From: Pseudomonas costantinii
Lineage (GTDB): Bacteria; Pseudomonadota; Gammaproteobacteria; Pseudomonadales; Pseudomonadaceae
Assembly (NCBI RefSeq): GCF_001870435.1
Contig: NZ_MDDR01000037.1
Coordinates: 248,001-312,000 of the forward strand
DNA: 64,000 bases
Reading direction: 5' to 3'
The notes under the pieces are model-generated. The model saw only the letters and a list, made by a program, of their open reading frames with translations, made no database searches and was not told where the DNA came from. Positions 24,593 to 33,614 of this stretch are shown here, piece by piece (position 1 is the stretch's first letter; every line of letters begins with the position of its first letter). The position numbers and the translations under genes are program-made.

Positions 24593-25465
24593 TTGACTGC
24601 TCCAGGTCCTTTGAATTCCACTGCAGGCTCGCTTTTTGTCGTGGCGACGCCCATTGGCAACCTGGACGACATCAGTGCCCGGGCGCTGAAAGTGTTGCGC
24701 GAGGTTAAATTGATCGCGGCGGAAGACACGCGTCACTCCCAACGTTTGATGCAGCATTTTGGTATCAGCACGCCATTAGCCGCGTGCCACGAGCACAACG
24801 AGCGCGAAGAGGGCAGCCGTTTTATCACCCGATTGCTGGCCGGGGATGACGTGGCGCTGATCTCCGATGCGGGCACGCCGCTGATTTCCGATCCTGGTTA
24901 CCACTTGGTGCGCCAAGCGCGCGCCGCTGGTATCAATGTAGTGCCTGTTCCGGGGGCGTGCGCGCTGATTGCTGCATTATCCGCTGCCGGCTTGCCGTCG
25001 GACCGCTTTATTTTTGAGGGTTTCCTGCCGGCCAAGGCTGTTGGGCGTCGCGCACGTCTTCAAGCCTTAAAGGAAGAACCGCGCACTCTGATCTTCTACG
25101 AAGCCCCGCATCGCATTCTGGAGTGCCTGCAGGATATGGAGCTGGTGTTCGGCGGTGAGCGTCTGGCGTTGCTGGCCCGCGAACTGACCAAGACCTTTGA
25201 AACCCTCAAGGGCCTGCCACTGGAAGCGTTGCGCGCCTTTGTCGAGGGCGATAGCAATCAGCAGCGAGGTGAGTGCGTGGTGTTGGTGGCCGGCTGGACC
25301 GCGCCGGAAGATGAAGATGCTGTTGGCAGCGAAGCCATGCGTGTCCTTGATTTGTTACTTAAGGAGATGCCACTTAAGCGGGCCGCCGCCCTCGCCGCGG
25401 AAATTACCGGCGTGCGCAAAAATGTGTTGTATCAAGTGGCGCTGGATAAACAGAAAGGCGAATAG
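24593..25465 (+). CDS. rsmI: 16S rRNA (cytidine1402-2'-O)-methyltransferase RsmI
   Basis: 290 residues. SAM-binding and family motifs are plain: VVATPIGNLDDIS near the start, AEDTRHS, ISDAGTPLISDPGY and VPGACALIAALS. RsmI adds the 2'-O-methyl to C1402 in the decoding centre together with RsmH, whose gene is 1.3 kb downstream. A TTG start at 24593 is proposed because GAGG lies 8 bases before it and similarity begins there. An ATG at 24560 would add 11 residues and has no ribosome site. Confidence 0.9.
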   Translation: MTAPGPLNSTAGSLFVVATPIGNLDDISARALKVLREVKLIAAEDTRHSQRLMQHFGISTPLAACHEHNEREEGSRFITRLLAGDDVALISDAGTPLISDPGYHLVRQARAAGINVVPVPGACALIAALSAAGLPSDRFIFEGFLPAKAVGRRARLQALKEEPRTLIFYEAPHRILECLQDMELVFGGERLALLARELTKTFETLKGLPLEALRAFVEGDSNQQRGECVVLVAGWTAPEDEDAVGSEAMRVLDLLLKEMPLKRAAALAAEITGVRKNVLYQVALDKQKGE

Positions 25466-25559
25466 TTCCGGGGTTAAACTGGTATTCCGTCCGAACGTGA
25501 TGGCACACCTGCACTTTAATACTTGTCCTAAGTCCGCTGTGCCGTTAACCTGCGCGGCG

Positions 25560-25913
25560 GAGAGTCGATTGGACAGTCGCTGCCCTCTATGAAAATTAGG
25601 GGGGGGAGGAAAGTCCGGGCTCCATAGGGCGAAGTGCCAGGTAATGCCTGGGAGGCGTGAGCCTACGGAAAGTGCCACAGAAAATAACCGCCTAAGCACT
25701 TCGGTGCCGGTAAGGGTGAAAAGGTGCGGTAAGAGCGCACCGCACGACTGGCAACAGTTCGTGGCTAGGTAAACCCCACTTGGAGCAAGACCAAATAGGG
25801 TCCCAAGGCGTGGCCCGCGCTGGGACCGGGTAGGTTGCTAAAGATGTCCAGTGATGGCCATCGTAGACGAATGACTGTTCAAGACAGAACCCGGCTTACA
25901 GATCGACTCTCCA
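25560..25913 (+). ncRNA. rnpB: RNase P RNA (M1 RNA, class A)
   Basis: The 5' end AGAGTCGAT pairs with ATCGACTCT at 25900-25909 to close helix P1. Conserved RNase P blocks follow in order: GAGGAAAGTCCGGGCTCC near 25608-25625, then AGGGTGAAAAGGTGCGGTAAGAGCGCACC and later GCAACAG and AACCCGGCTTACAG near the 3' end. A T run (CTTTTT) follows 25913. It is the catalytic RNA that matures tRNA 5' ends. It sits between rsmI and the dcw cluster on the same strand. Confidence 0.95.
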
Positions 25914-26164
25914 CCTTTTTCCTTCTGTCCGAATCTCGTGCAGAAAACCGGTAGTAACGCAAGAATCCCTCCCTGCCAAATCATTGGCAGATGCATCTTC
26001 GTAATACCAAAAAAATCTTACTCTTAATAAATTACTTTAACTTTAAGCCGTAGCTCTATGAGCTATTTGCGATTGTTGAGTCAAAAACACCGCCGAACTC
26101 TCGTTTCTTCTCCTTTTACGTTCCTAAATCTCCGTTCTGTAAGGCTTTTCCTTGAATCCGCGCC

Positions 26165-26194
26165 TTGACGGTGTGGTGGGCGCATTCCTATAGT
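26165..26194 (+). promoter_or_regulatory. Sigma70-type promoter of the dcw cluster
   Basis: TTGACG at 26165-26170 and TATAGT at 26189-26194 are separated by 18 bases, a close match to the consensus boxes. The transcription start would fall near 26201, about 68 bases before mraZ. The rest of the 355-base gap from rnpB (25914-26164) is AT-rich with no gene and no other clear signal. Confidence 0.7.
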
Positions 26195-26200
26195 GTGCGC

Positions 26201-26230
26201 AAGTGGCGGAAAGTGGCATAAAGTGGGTTT
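26201..26230 (+). promoter_or_regulatory. MraZ operator: three 10-bp direct repeats
   Basis: AAGTGGCGGA, AAGTGGCATA and AAGTGGGTTT lie end to end with a strict 10-base period, one helical turn each. MraZ is known to bind tandem TGGGN-type repeats spaced 5 bases apart before its own gene. Here the units are TGGCG, TGGCA and TGGGT. The array lies over the predicted transcription start, so bound MraZ should block the cluster promoter. Confidence 0.8.
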
Positions 26231-26268
26231 TTTGAACGTAAAACGCTAAAATTTGGAGAAACGCATCT

Positions 26269-26724
26269 GTGTTTCGCGGAGCTAACGCTATCAGTCTCGA
26301 TGCAAAAGGCCGTCTCGCTATGCCGAGCCGGTATCGTGACGAGCTCATTTCGCGAAGTTCCGGACAGTTAATCATCACGATTGATGCCGTTGACCCTTGT
26401 TTGTGTGTTTACCCCCTCGATGAGTGGGAGTTGATTGAAACCAAGTTGCGCGCTCTGCCTTCATTGCGTGAAGAAAACCGCCGCCTGCAGCGTTTGCTGA
26501 TTGGTAATGCCGTCGATCTCGAACTCGATGGCAGTGGTCGTTTCCTGGTGCCTCCGCGTCTGCGCGAGTACGCCAAGCTCGACAAGCGCGCAATGCTGGT
26601 GGGCCAACTGAACAAGTTCCAATTGTGGGACGAAGATGCCTGGGATGCTGTTTCTGCAGCAGACCTGGCTGCTATTCAACAACCGGGCGCTATGCCTGAT
26701 GAACTGCGTGATTTGATCCTGTGA
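26269..26724 (+). CDS. mraZ: MraZ: transcriptional regulator of the dcw cluster
   Basis: 151 residues with two SpoVT/AbrB-like MraZ repeats (MFRGANAISLDAKGRLAMPSR at the N-terminus and AVDLELDGSGRFLVPPRLREY near 82-102). It forms rings that bind the repeat array at 26201-26230 and repress its own operon. A GTG start at 26269 follows TTGGAG with 11 bases of spacing. The stop overlaps the rsmH start by 4 bases. Confidence 0.95.
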   Translation: MFRGANAISLDAKGRLAMPSRYRDELISRSSGQLIITIDAVDPCLCVYPLDEWELIETKLRALPSLREENRRLQRLLIGNAVDLELDGSGRFLVPPRLREYAKLDKRAMLVGQLNKFQLWDEDAWDAVSAADLAAIQQPGAMPDELRDLIL

Positions 26725-27668
26725 CTATTGATAGCGGCTTTAACCACATCACCGTACTGCTTGACGAAGCCGTTGAGGCTCTCGCCGTACGCGCGGATGG
26801 CTGCTATTTGGATGGCACCTTCGGCAGAGGCGGGCACAGCCGGTTGATACTCAGCCAGCTCGGGTCCGACGGTAAACTCCTCGGGTTCGACAAAGACCCT
26901 CAAGCGATTGCCACCGGGCAAGCGCTAGCGGCCGAAGACGGCCGCTTTGTCGTTGTGCAGCGCAGCTTTGCCGAACTGGGTGCCGAAGTGGCCGAACGCG
27001 GCATGGCAGGCAAGGTGGCCGGGGTTTTGCTCGACCTGGGTGTGTCTTCGCCACAGCTAGATGACCCTGAGCGCGGCTTCAGCTTCATGAACGACGGCCC
27101 GCTCGACATGCGCATGGACCCCACTCGTGGCGTCAGTGCTGCCCAGTTCATCGCCACCGCTCCCCATGAAGAAATCGCCCGTGTGTTCAAGGAATACGGT
27201 GAAGAGCGCTTCGCCGGTCGAATGGCTCGTGCCGTGGTCGAGCGCCGCGAAATCCAGCCGTTCGAGCGCACCGCCGATTTGGCCGAAGTACTGAAAGTCG
27301 CCAACCCGGCGTGGGAAAAGGGCAAGAACCCGGCCACCCGTGCGTTCCAGGGCCTGCGAATTCACGTCAACAACGAATTGGGCGATTTGGAGGCTGGCCT
27401 CGAGGCTGCCCTGGAATCACTGGAAGTGGGCGGCCGCCTGGTGGTGATCAGCTTCCACTCCCTGGAAGACCGCATCGTCAAACTGTTCATGCGTCGTCTG
27501 GTCAAGGGCGAGTCCGACAACCTGCCGCGCAATCTGCCGGTGCGTTTCGAAGCCTTTGTGCCGAAAATCAAAATCCATGGCAAAGCGCAGTTCGCTTCCG
27601 AAGCTGAACTCAAGGCCAACCCACGTTCCCGTAGCGCCGTCATGCGTGTTGCGGAGAAGTTGCGGTGA
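26721..27668 (+). CDS. rsmH: 16S rRNA (cytosine1402-N4)-methyltransferase RsmH
   Basis: 315 residues. The SAM motif is YLDGTFGRGGHS near 34-45, and LLDLGVSSPQLDDPERGFSF is the family signature; the end matches the MraW pattern RSRSAVMRVAEKL. It methylates N4 of C1402, completing the modified nucleotide begun by RsmI. GTG start within the GTGA overlap with mraZ. Confidence 0.95.
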   Translation: MTIDSGFNHITVLLDEAVEALAVRADGCYLDGTFGRGGHSRLILSQLGSDGKLLGFDKDPQAIATGQALAAEDGRFVVVQRSFAELGAEVAERGMAGKVAGVLLDLGVSSPQLDDPERGFSFMNDGPLDMRMDPTRGVSAAQFIATAPHEEIARVFKEYGEERFAGRMARAVVERREIQPFERTADLAEVLKVANPAWEKGKNPATRAFQGLRIHVNNELGDLEAGLEAALESLEVGGRLVVISFHSLEDRIVKLFMRRLVKGESDNLPRNLPVRFEAFVPKIKIHGKAQFASEAELKANPRSRSAVMRVAEKLR

Positions 27669-27958
27669 GCAAGCTTTTCGCCAAGCCCCTCCCGGGCGGC
27701 AGCTTCTTTATGTTGCTGCTGTTTATCGGCGTGCTGGTGTCCGCGATTGCGGTGTCTTACAGCGCGCACTACAACCGCCAGTTGCTCAATACCTTGTATG
27801 GGGAATTGAGTGTGCGTGACAAAGCGCAAGCGGAGTGGGGGAGGCTGATCCTTGAGCAAAGCACTTGGACGGCCCACAGCCGCATCGAAGTGCTGGCTAC
27901 TGAACAGCTGAAAATGCATATTCCGGGCGCGGCCGAAGTTCGCATGGTGGCGCCATGA
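27665..27958 (+). CDS. ftsL: Cell division protein FtsL
   Basis: 97 residues with the FtsL plan: short cytoplasmic N-terminus, one membrane helix (SFFMLLLFIGVLVSAIAV, about 13-30) and a periplasmic coiled-coil part to about 85. It forms a trimer with FtsB and FtsQ that controls the FtsW-FtsI synthase. GTG start, 4-base overlap with rsmH and with ftsI. Confidence 0.92.
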   Translation: MSKLFAKPLPGGSFFMLLLFIGVLVSAIAVSYSAHYNRQLLNTLYGELSVRDKAQAEWGRLILEQSTWTAHSRIEVLATEQLKMHIPGAAEVRMVAP

Positions 27959-29700
27959 TGAAACTCGAAGGTGCACTCTACCCGTGGCGCTTCCGCCTGA
28001 TGCTCGGTCTGTTGGCCTTGATGGTCGGCGCGATTGCCTGGCGGATCATTGACCTGCAAGTGGTCGATCGCGACTTCCTGATCGGGCAGGGCGATGCCCG
28101 TAGCCTGCGGCACATTCCGATTCCTGCACACCGCGGTCTGATCACCGACCGTAACGGTGAGCCCCTGGCTGTCAGTACCCCGGTGACCACCCTGTGGGCC
28201 AACGCCAAGGAACTGCAAACCGCCAAGGAAAAATGGCCGGAACTCGCTGCTGCGCTGGGGCAGGACCCGAAAGCCTTGGCTGAGCGCCTGGACGCCCAGG
28301 CCAATAAAGAATTCATCTATCTGGTTCGCGGGCTTACCCCTGAGCAAGGTCAGCAAGTGCTCGACCTTAAAGTCCCCGGTGTCTACGGCATCGAGGAGTT
28401 TCGTCGTTTCTATCCGGCCGGTGAAACCACCGCACACATGGTCGGCTTTACCGACATCGATGACCACGGTCGCGAAGGTGTCGAACTGGCCTACGATGAA
28501 TGGCTGGCCGGGGTTCCTGGCAAGCGCCAAGTCATCAAGGATCGTCGCGGCAGACTGATCAAAGATGTCCAGGTCACCAAAAACGCCAAGGCTGGTAAGC
28601 CCTTGGCGTTGTCGATTGACCTGCGCCTGCAGTACTTGGCCAACCGCGAACTGCGTAACGCCATTATCGAGAACGGCGCCAAGGCCGGTAGCCTGGTAAT
28701 CATGGACGTGAAGACCGGCGAGATTCTTGCCATGGTCAACCAGCCGACCTACAACCCGAACAACCGTCGCAACCTGCAACCGGCGATGATGCGTAACCGC
28801 GCAATGATCGACGTGTTCGAGCCTGGGTCGACCATGAAAGCCATTTCCATGAGTGCTGCTCTGGAAACCGGGCGCTGGAAGCCAAGCGACAAAGTCGAGG
28901 TCTACCCAGGTACTTTGCAGCTGGGTAAATACACTATTCGTGACGTGTCCCGTACCGAAGGGCCAGTGCTGGATCTGACAGGTATCCTGATCAACTCCAG
29001 TAACGTGGGCATGAGTAAGGTCGCTTTCGATATCGGCGGCGAAACCATCTATCACCTGGCGCAAAAAATCGGTTTGGGCCAACCCACCGGCCTGGATTTC
29101 CCAGGCGAACGCGTGGGCAATCTGCCGAACTACCGCGACTGGAAAAAGGCTGAGACCGCTACGCTTTCCTACGGCTACGGCCTGTCGGTAACGGCGATCC
29201 AACTGGCCCACGCTTTCTCTGTATTGGCCAATAACGGCCGCATGGTTCCCTTGAGCCTGATCCACGTCGACGAGGCGCCGAAGGCCACCCAGGTGATCCC
29301 GGAAAATGTCGCCAAGACGATGCAGGGCATGTTGCAACAAGTGATCGAAGCGCCGCGCGGTGTATTCCGTGCCCAGGTGCCGGCGTATCACGTGGCAGGC
29401 AAGTCCGGTACCGCGCGTAAAACGTCGGTGGGTACCAAGGGCTACGCCGAAAACTCTTACCGCTCGTTGTTCGCCGGTTTCGGCCCGATGAGCGATCCGC
29501 GCTACGCCATCGTCGTAGTGATTGATGAACCGAGTAAAGCCGGCTACTTCGGTGGTCTGGTATCGGCGCCGGTGTTCAGCAAAGTGATGTCCGGCACCCT
29601 GCGCCTGATGAATATCACGCCGGACAACTTGCCGCCGACTCAACAAGCGAACGCCGGACCACCGGCCGCTGCTGTAAAAGCCAATGGAGGGCGCGGCTGA
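27955..29700 (+). CDS. ftsI: FtsI (PBP3): division-specific peptidoglycan transpeptidase
   Basis: 581 residues. An N-terminal membrane anchor (about 10-35) is followed by the class B PBP dimer domain and the transpeptidase domain. The catalytic triad of motifs is complete: S292-TMK, SSN near 348 and KSG-T near 482. It crosslinks septal peptidoglycan with FtsW and is the target of aztreonam and many cephalosporins. Two ATG codons lie at 27955 and 27958. Confidence 0.96.
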   Translation: MMKLEGALYPWRFRLMLGLLALMVGAIAWRIIDLQVVDRDFLIGQGDARSLRHIPIPAHRGLITDRNGEPLAVSTPVTTLWANAKELQTAKEKWPELAAALGQDPKALAERLDAQANKEFIYLVRGLTPEQGQQVLDLKVPGVYGIEEFRRFYPAGETTAHMVGFTDIDDHGREGVELAYDEWLAGVPGKRQVIKDRRGRLIKDVQVTKNAKAGKPLALSIDLRLQYLANRELRNAIIENGAKAGSLVIMDVKTGEILAMVNQPTYNPNNRRNLQPAMMRNRAMIDVFEPGSTMKAISMSAALETGRWKPSDKVEVYPGTLQLGKYTIRDVSRTEGPVLDLTGILINSSNVGMSKVAFDIGGETIYHLAQKIGLGQPTGLDFPGERVGNLPNYRDWKKAETATLSYGYGLSVTAIQLAHAFSVLANNGRMVPLSLIHVDEAPKATQVIPENVAKTMQGMLQQVIEAPRGVFRAQVPAYHVAGKSGTARKTSVGTKGYAENSYRSLFAGFGPMSDPRYAIVVVIDEPSKAGYFGGLVSAPVFSKVMSGTLRLMNITPDNLPPTQQANAGPPAAAVKANGGRG

Positions 29701-31163
29701 TGTCTCTTAGCCTGAACAAGATTTTTGCCCACGCCGGTCGCGATCTGTTGATTCGCGAGTTGAGCCTGGACAGCCGTAATGTGCGCGCCGGTGACCTGTT
29801 CCTGGCGGTGCCTGGCGGTAAATTCGATGGCCGTGCACATATCGCGGATGCCTTGCAGCGCGGTGCGGCAGCTGTGGCTTATGAAGTGGAAGGCGCCACC
29901 GTGCTGCCGATCACCGACGTGCCGTTGATTCCGGTCAAAGGCCTGGCGGCGCAACTGTCCGATATCGCTGGGCGCTTTTATGGCGACCCGAGTCGTCAAC
30001 TGAACCTGGTGGGCGTCACCGGCACCAATGGCAAGACCAGCGTGACCCAATTGGTCGCGCAAGCGCTTGATCTGCTGGGCCAGCACTGCGGCATTGTCGG
30101 CACGTTGGGTACCGGTTTTTATGGCGCGCTGCAAAGCGGTCTGCACACCACGCCAAACCCGATTGCCGTGCAAGCCACCCTGGCTGACCTGAAAAAGGCC
30201 GGCGCCAAGGCGGTTGCCATGGAAGTGTCGTCCCACGGTCTGGACCAGGGGCGCGTTGCTGCTCTGGCCTTTGATGTGGCGGTGATGACCAACCTGTCTC
30301 GCGATCACCTGGACTACCACGGCACCATGGAAGCCTACGCCGCTGCCAAGGCCAAGCTGTTTGCCTGGAATGACCTGACGTGCCGGGTGGTTAACCTGGA
30401 CGACGAATTCGGTCGCCAACTGGCCGCTGAAGACCGTGAATCACGCTTGATCAGCTACAGCCTGGAAGATTCCAGCGCGTACCTGTATTGCCGCGAAGCC
30501 CAATTTAATGACGAAGGTGTGCGCGCCACATTGGTCACGCCCCAGGGCGAGCACCACTTGCGCAGCACCTTGCTCGGTCGTTTCAACTTGAGCAACGTCC
30601 TCGCCGCCATCGGCGCGTTGCTGGGGCTGGATTACGCCCTGGATGAAATACTTCACGTGCTGCCGAAGCTGGAAGGTCCGGTCGGGCGCATGCAGCGCCT
30701 GGGTGGCGGTAAACAGCCGCTGGTGGTGGTCGACTACGCCCATACCCCGGATGCGCTGGAAAAAGTGTTGGTAGCCCTGCGCCCACATGCCAAAGGTAAG
30801 CTGCTGTGCCTGTTCGGTTGCGGTGGTGACCGTGATCGCGGCAAGCGTCCGCTGATGGCGGAGATCGTCGAGCGTTTGGCCGACGGCGTGCTCGTCACTG
30901 ACGACAACCCGCGTAGCGAAGACCCGAGCCAGATTTTCGACGATATCCGCGTCGGCTTCAAAGACGTGTCCAAGGCTACCTTCGTTGCTGGTCGTGGCGC
31001 GGCCATTGCCCAGTTGATCGCCAGCGCTGGTGCTGATGACGTGGTGGTGCTGGCCGGTAAAGGTCACGAGGACTATCAGGAAATCAACGGTGAGCGTCAC
31101 GCCTTCTCCGACTTGGTCGAGGCCGATCACGCCTTGACCGCCTGGGAGGTCGCCCATGCTTAA
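29700..31163 (+). CDS. murE: UDP-MurNAc-L-Ala-D-Glu:meso-diaminopimelate ligase MurE
   Basis: 487 residues, three-domain Mur ligase. The ATP loop is GVTGTNGKTSVTQ near 105-117. DNPRSEDP near 402 is the signature of ligases that accept meso-diaminopimelate rather than lysine, as expected for a Gram-negative. It adds the third residue of the peptidoglycan stem peptide in the cytosol. It shares one base with ftsI (TGATG). Confidence 0.95.
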   Translation: MSLSLNKIFAHAGRDLLIRELSLDSRNVRAGDLFLAVPGGKFDGRAHIADALQRGAAAVAYEVEGATVLPITDVPLIPVKGLAAQLSDIAGRFYGDPSRQLNLVGVTGTNGKTSVTQLVAQALDLLGQHCGIVGTLGTGFYGALQSGLHTTPNPIAVQATLADLKKAGAKAVAMEVSSHGLDQGRVAALAFDVAVMTNLSRDHLDYHGTMEAYAAAKAKLFAWNDLTCRVVNLDDEFGRQLAAEDRESRLISYSLEDSSAYLYCREAQFNDEGVRATLVTPQGEHHLRSTLLGRFNLSNVLAAIGALLGLDYALDEILHVLPKLEGPVGRMQRLGGGKQPLVVVDYAHTPDALEKVLVALRPHAKGKLLCLFGCGGDRDRGKRPLMAEIVERLADGVLVTDDNPRSEDPSQIFDDIRVGFKDVSKATFVAGRGAAIAQLIASAGADDVVVLAGKGHEDYQEINGERHAFSDLVEADHALTAWEVAHA

Positions 31164-32526
31164 AGCGATGAAGTTCAGTGAACTGACCCAGGCCCTGTCG
31201 GCCCGAGTACTGTCGAGCGATTGCAGCTTCGACGGCGTCAGTATCGACAGTCGCAATATCAAACCCGGGCAGTTGTTTGTCGCATTGGCAGGCCCGCGTT
31301 TCGATGGTCACGACTACCTGAGCGAAGTCGCCGCCAAAGGCGCCGTCGGTGCCTTGGTCCAGCGTGAAGTCGCGGACTCCACTTTGCCGCAATTGCTGGT
31401 CGCTGATACGCGTTTGGCCTTGGGTCAACTGGGTGCACTGAACCGCGCAGCCTTTAATAAGCCGGTTGCAGCCATCACCGGCTCCAGCGGCAAGACCACG
31501 GTTAAGGAACTGCTCGCTGGCGTCCTGCGTACGCGCGGGCCGGTGCTCGCCACCCGTGGCAACTTGAACAATGATTTCGGCGCGCCACTGACCCTGCTTG
31601 AACTGGCCCCGGAACACACGGCAGCGGTGATCGAGCTGGGGGCTTCGCGCGTCGGCGAAATCGCTTACACCGTGGCGCTGACCAAACCCCACGTTGCGAT
31701 TATCAACAACGCGGGTACTGCTCATGTCGGCGAATTCGGCGGCCCGGAAAAAATCGTCGAAGCCAAAGGCGAAATCCTTGAAGGCCTCGATGCCTCGGGT
31801 ACCGCTGTACTGAACCTTGACGACAAGGCCTTCGAGACCTGGCGTGTACGTGCCGCCGGTCGTAAGGTCCTGACGTTTGCCGTGTTGAATGCGGCGGCTG
31901 ATTTCCATGCTTCGAATATCACGGTCGATGCCCGTGGCTGTCCTTCCTTCACCTTGCACACCCCGCAAGGTAGCGAGCATGTGCAGTTGAACCTGCTGGG
32001 CAACCATAACGTCGCCAATGCCTTGGCCGCTGCTGCTGCTGCGCATGCCTTGGGTGTGTCGCTGTTCGGTATTGCCACCGGCTTGGGCGCAGTACAGCCG
32101 GTCAAAGGCCGCACCGTGGCGCAACTGGCTACCAACGGCATGCGGGTGATCGACGACACCTACAACGCCAACCCGTCCTCCATCAACGCCGCCGTTGATC
32201 TGCTCAAAGGCTTTACCGGGCGCAAGGTGCTGGTGCTCGGTGATATCGGCGAGCTGGGTGATTGGGCTGAGCAAGGCCACCGCGAAGTCGGTGCCTACGC
32301 AGCAGGCAAAGTCGACGCGCTCTACGCCGTCGGCCCGAACATGGCCCACGCGGTGGGCGCCTTCGGCCTAGGTGCGCGGCATTTCGCGACCCAGGCTGAG
32401 CTGATCCAGGCGCTGGCTGCGGCTGAACAAGACAAACACACAACCATTTTGATCAAGGGATCGCGCAGCGCGGTGATGGAAAACGTCGTCGCGGCCTTGT
32501 GTGGCTCAAGTACGGAGAAACATTAA
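31156..32526 (+). CDS. murF: UDP-MurNAc-tripeptide:D-Ala-D-Ala ligase MurF
   Basis: 456 residues. The Mur ligase ATP loop AITGSSGKTTVKELL is near 108-122, and VIDDTYNANPSS, a MurF block, is near 332. It completes the UDP-linked pentapeptide by adding D-Ala-D-Ala made by Ddl, encoded 6 kb downstream in the same cluster. Overlaps murE by 8 bases. Confidence 0.95.
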   Translation: MLKAMKFSELTQALSARVLSSDCSFDGVSIDSRNIKPGQLFVALAGPRFDGHDYLSEVAAKGAVGALVQREVADSTLPQLLVADTRLALGQLGALNRAAFNKPVAAITGSSGKTTVKELLAGVLRTRGPVLATRGNLNNDFGAPLTLLELAPEHTAAVIELGASRVGEIAYTVALTKPHVAIINNAGTAHVGEFGGPEKIVEAKGEILEGLDASGTAVLNLDDKAFETWRVRAAGRKVLTFAVLNAAADFHASNITVDARGCPSFTLHTPQGSEHVQLNLLGNHNVANALAAAAAAHALGVSLFGIATGLGAVQPVKGRTVAQLATNGMRVIDDTYNANPSSINAAVDLLKGFTGRKVLVLGDIGELGDWAEQGHREVGAYAAGKVDALYAVGPNMAHAVGAFGLGARHFATQAELIQALAAAEQDKHTTILIKGSRSAVMENVVAALCGSSTEKH

Positions 32527-33608
32527 TGCTGCTGCTGCTGGCTGAGTATCTGCAACAGTTCCACAAAGGCTTCGCGGTCTTTCAGTACCTGACCCTGCGC
32601 GGGATTCTGGGTGTGCTGACGGCGCTGTCTCTGTCGCTGTTCCTGGGGCCGTGGATGATCCGCACCCTGCAGAACCTGCAAATTGGTCAATCGGTTCGTA
32701 ATGACGGCCCGCAGTCGCACCTGTCCAAATCCGGCACTCCGACCATGGGCGGCGCGCTGATCCTGTCGTCCATCGGCATCAGCACCTTGCTGTGGGCTGA
32801 CCTGCACAACCGCTACGTCTGGACTGTGTTGCTGGTGACCCTGTTGTTCGGCGCCATCGGCTGGGTCGATGACTACCGCAAAGTGATCGAGAAAAACTCC
32901 AAGGGGCTGCCAAGCCGCTGGAAGTATTTCTGGCAGTCGGTGTTCGGCCTCGCCGCCGCGATCTTCCTCTACACCACCGCCCCAAGCGCAGTAGAAACCA
33001 CCTTGATCATCCCGATGCTCAAGGACGCCAGCATTCCACTGGGCATTGGTTTCGTGGTGCTGACCTATTTTGTGATCGTCGGCTCCAGCAACGCAGTGAA
33101 CCTGACCGACGGCCTCGACGGCCTGGCGATCATGCCAACGGTGATGGTGGGCGGCGCGCTTGGCATCTTCTGCTACCTGTCGGGTAACGTGAAGTTCGCT
33201 GAATACCTGCTGATCCCTTACGTACCGGGTGCAGGTGAACTGATTGTGTTCTGCGGTGCGCTGATCGGTGCCGGCCTGGGTTTCCTGTGGTTCAACACCT
33301 ACCCCGCGCAAGTCTTCATGGGCGACGTCGGCGCACTGGCGCTGGGCGCAGCCTTGGGCACCATCGCGGTGATCGTCCGCCAGGAAATCGTGCTGTTCAT
33401 CATGGGCGGTGTGTTCGTGATGGAGACCCTGTCGGTAGTCATCCAGGTGGCTTCCTTCAAATTGACCGGGCGTCGTGTGTTCCGCATGGCGCCGATTCAC
33501 CACCACTTTGAACTCAAGGGTTGGCCCGAGCCTCGCGTGATTGTCCGCTTCTGGATTATCACCGTGATTCTCGTGCTGATTGGCCTTGCCACCCTGAAAC
33601 TGAGGTAG
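32526..33608 (+). CDS. mraY: Phospho-MurNAc-pentapeptide translocase MraY
   Basis: 360 residues with ten predicted membrane helices. Family blocks seen are KSGTPTMGGALI near 64-75, GWVDDYRK near 113-120 and NLTDGLDGLA near 193-202, which carry the catalytic Asp residues. MAPIHHHFELKGWPE near 321 is the hallmark loop. It transfers phospho-MurNAc-pentapeptide to undecaprenyl phosphate to make lipid I. ATG at 32526 shares one base with the murF stop; the longer frame is rejected. Confidence 0.96.
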   Translation: MLLLLAEYLQQFHKGFAVFQYLTLRGILGVLTALSLSLFLGPWMIRTLQNLQIGQSVRNDGPQSHLSKSGTPTMGGALILSSIGISTLLWADLHNRYVWTVLLVTLLFGAIGWVDDYRKVIEKNSKGLPSRWKYFWQSVFGLAAAIFLYTTAPSAVETTLIIPMLKDASIPLGIGFVVLTYFVIVGSSNAVNLTDGLDGLAIMPTVMVGGALGIFCYLSGNVKFAEYLLIPYVPGAGELIVFCGALIGAGLGFLWFNTYPAQVFMGDVGALALGAALGTIAVIVRQEIVLFIMGGVFVMETLSVVIQVASFKLTGRRVFRMAPIHHHFELKGWPEPRVIVRFWIITVILVLIGLATLKLR

Positions 33609-33614
33609 AAACGA

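Noticed and set aside
25466..26268. Possible frameshifted or small gene between rsmI and mraZ
   Set aside because: The region is explained by RNase P RNA and the mraZ promoter/operator; no credible reading frame with a ribosome site.
27769..29646. Long antisense ORF (625 codons) opposite ftsI
   Set aside because: It is a shadow of the GC-rich codon pattern of ftsI and ftsL; the sense genes have all family motifs and the antisense frame has no recognisable domain or ribosome site.
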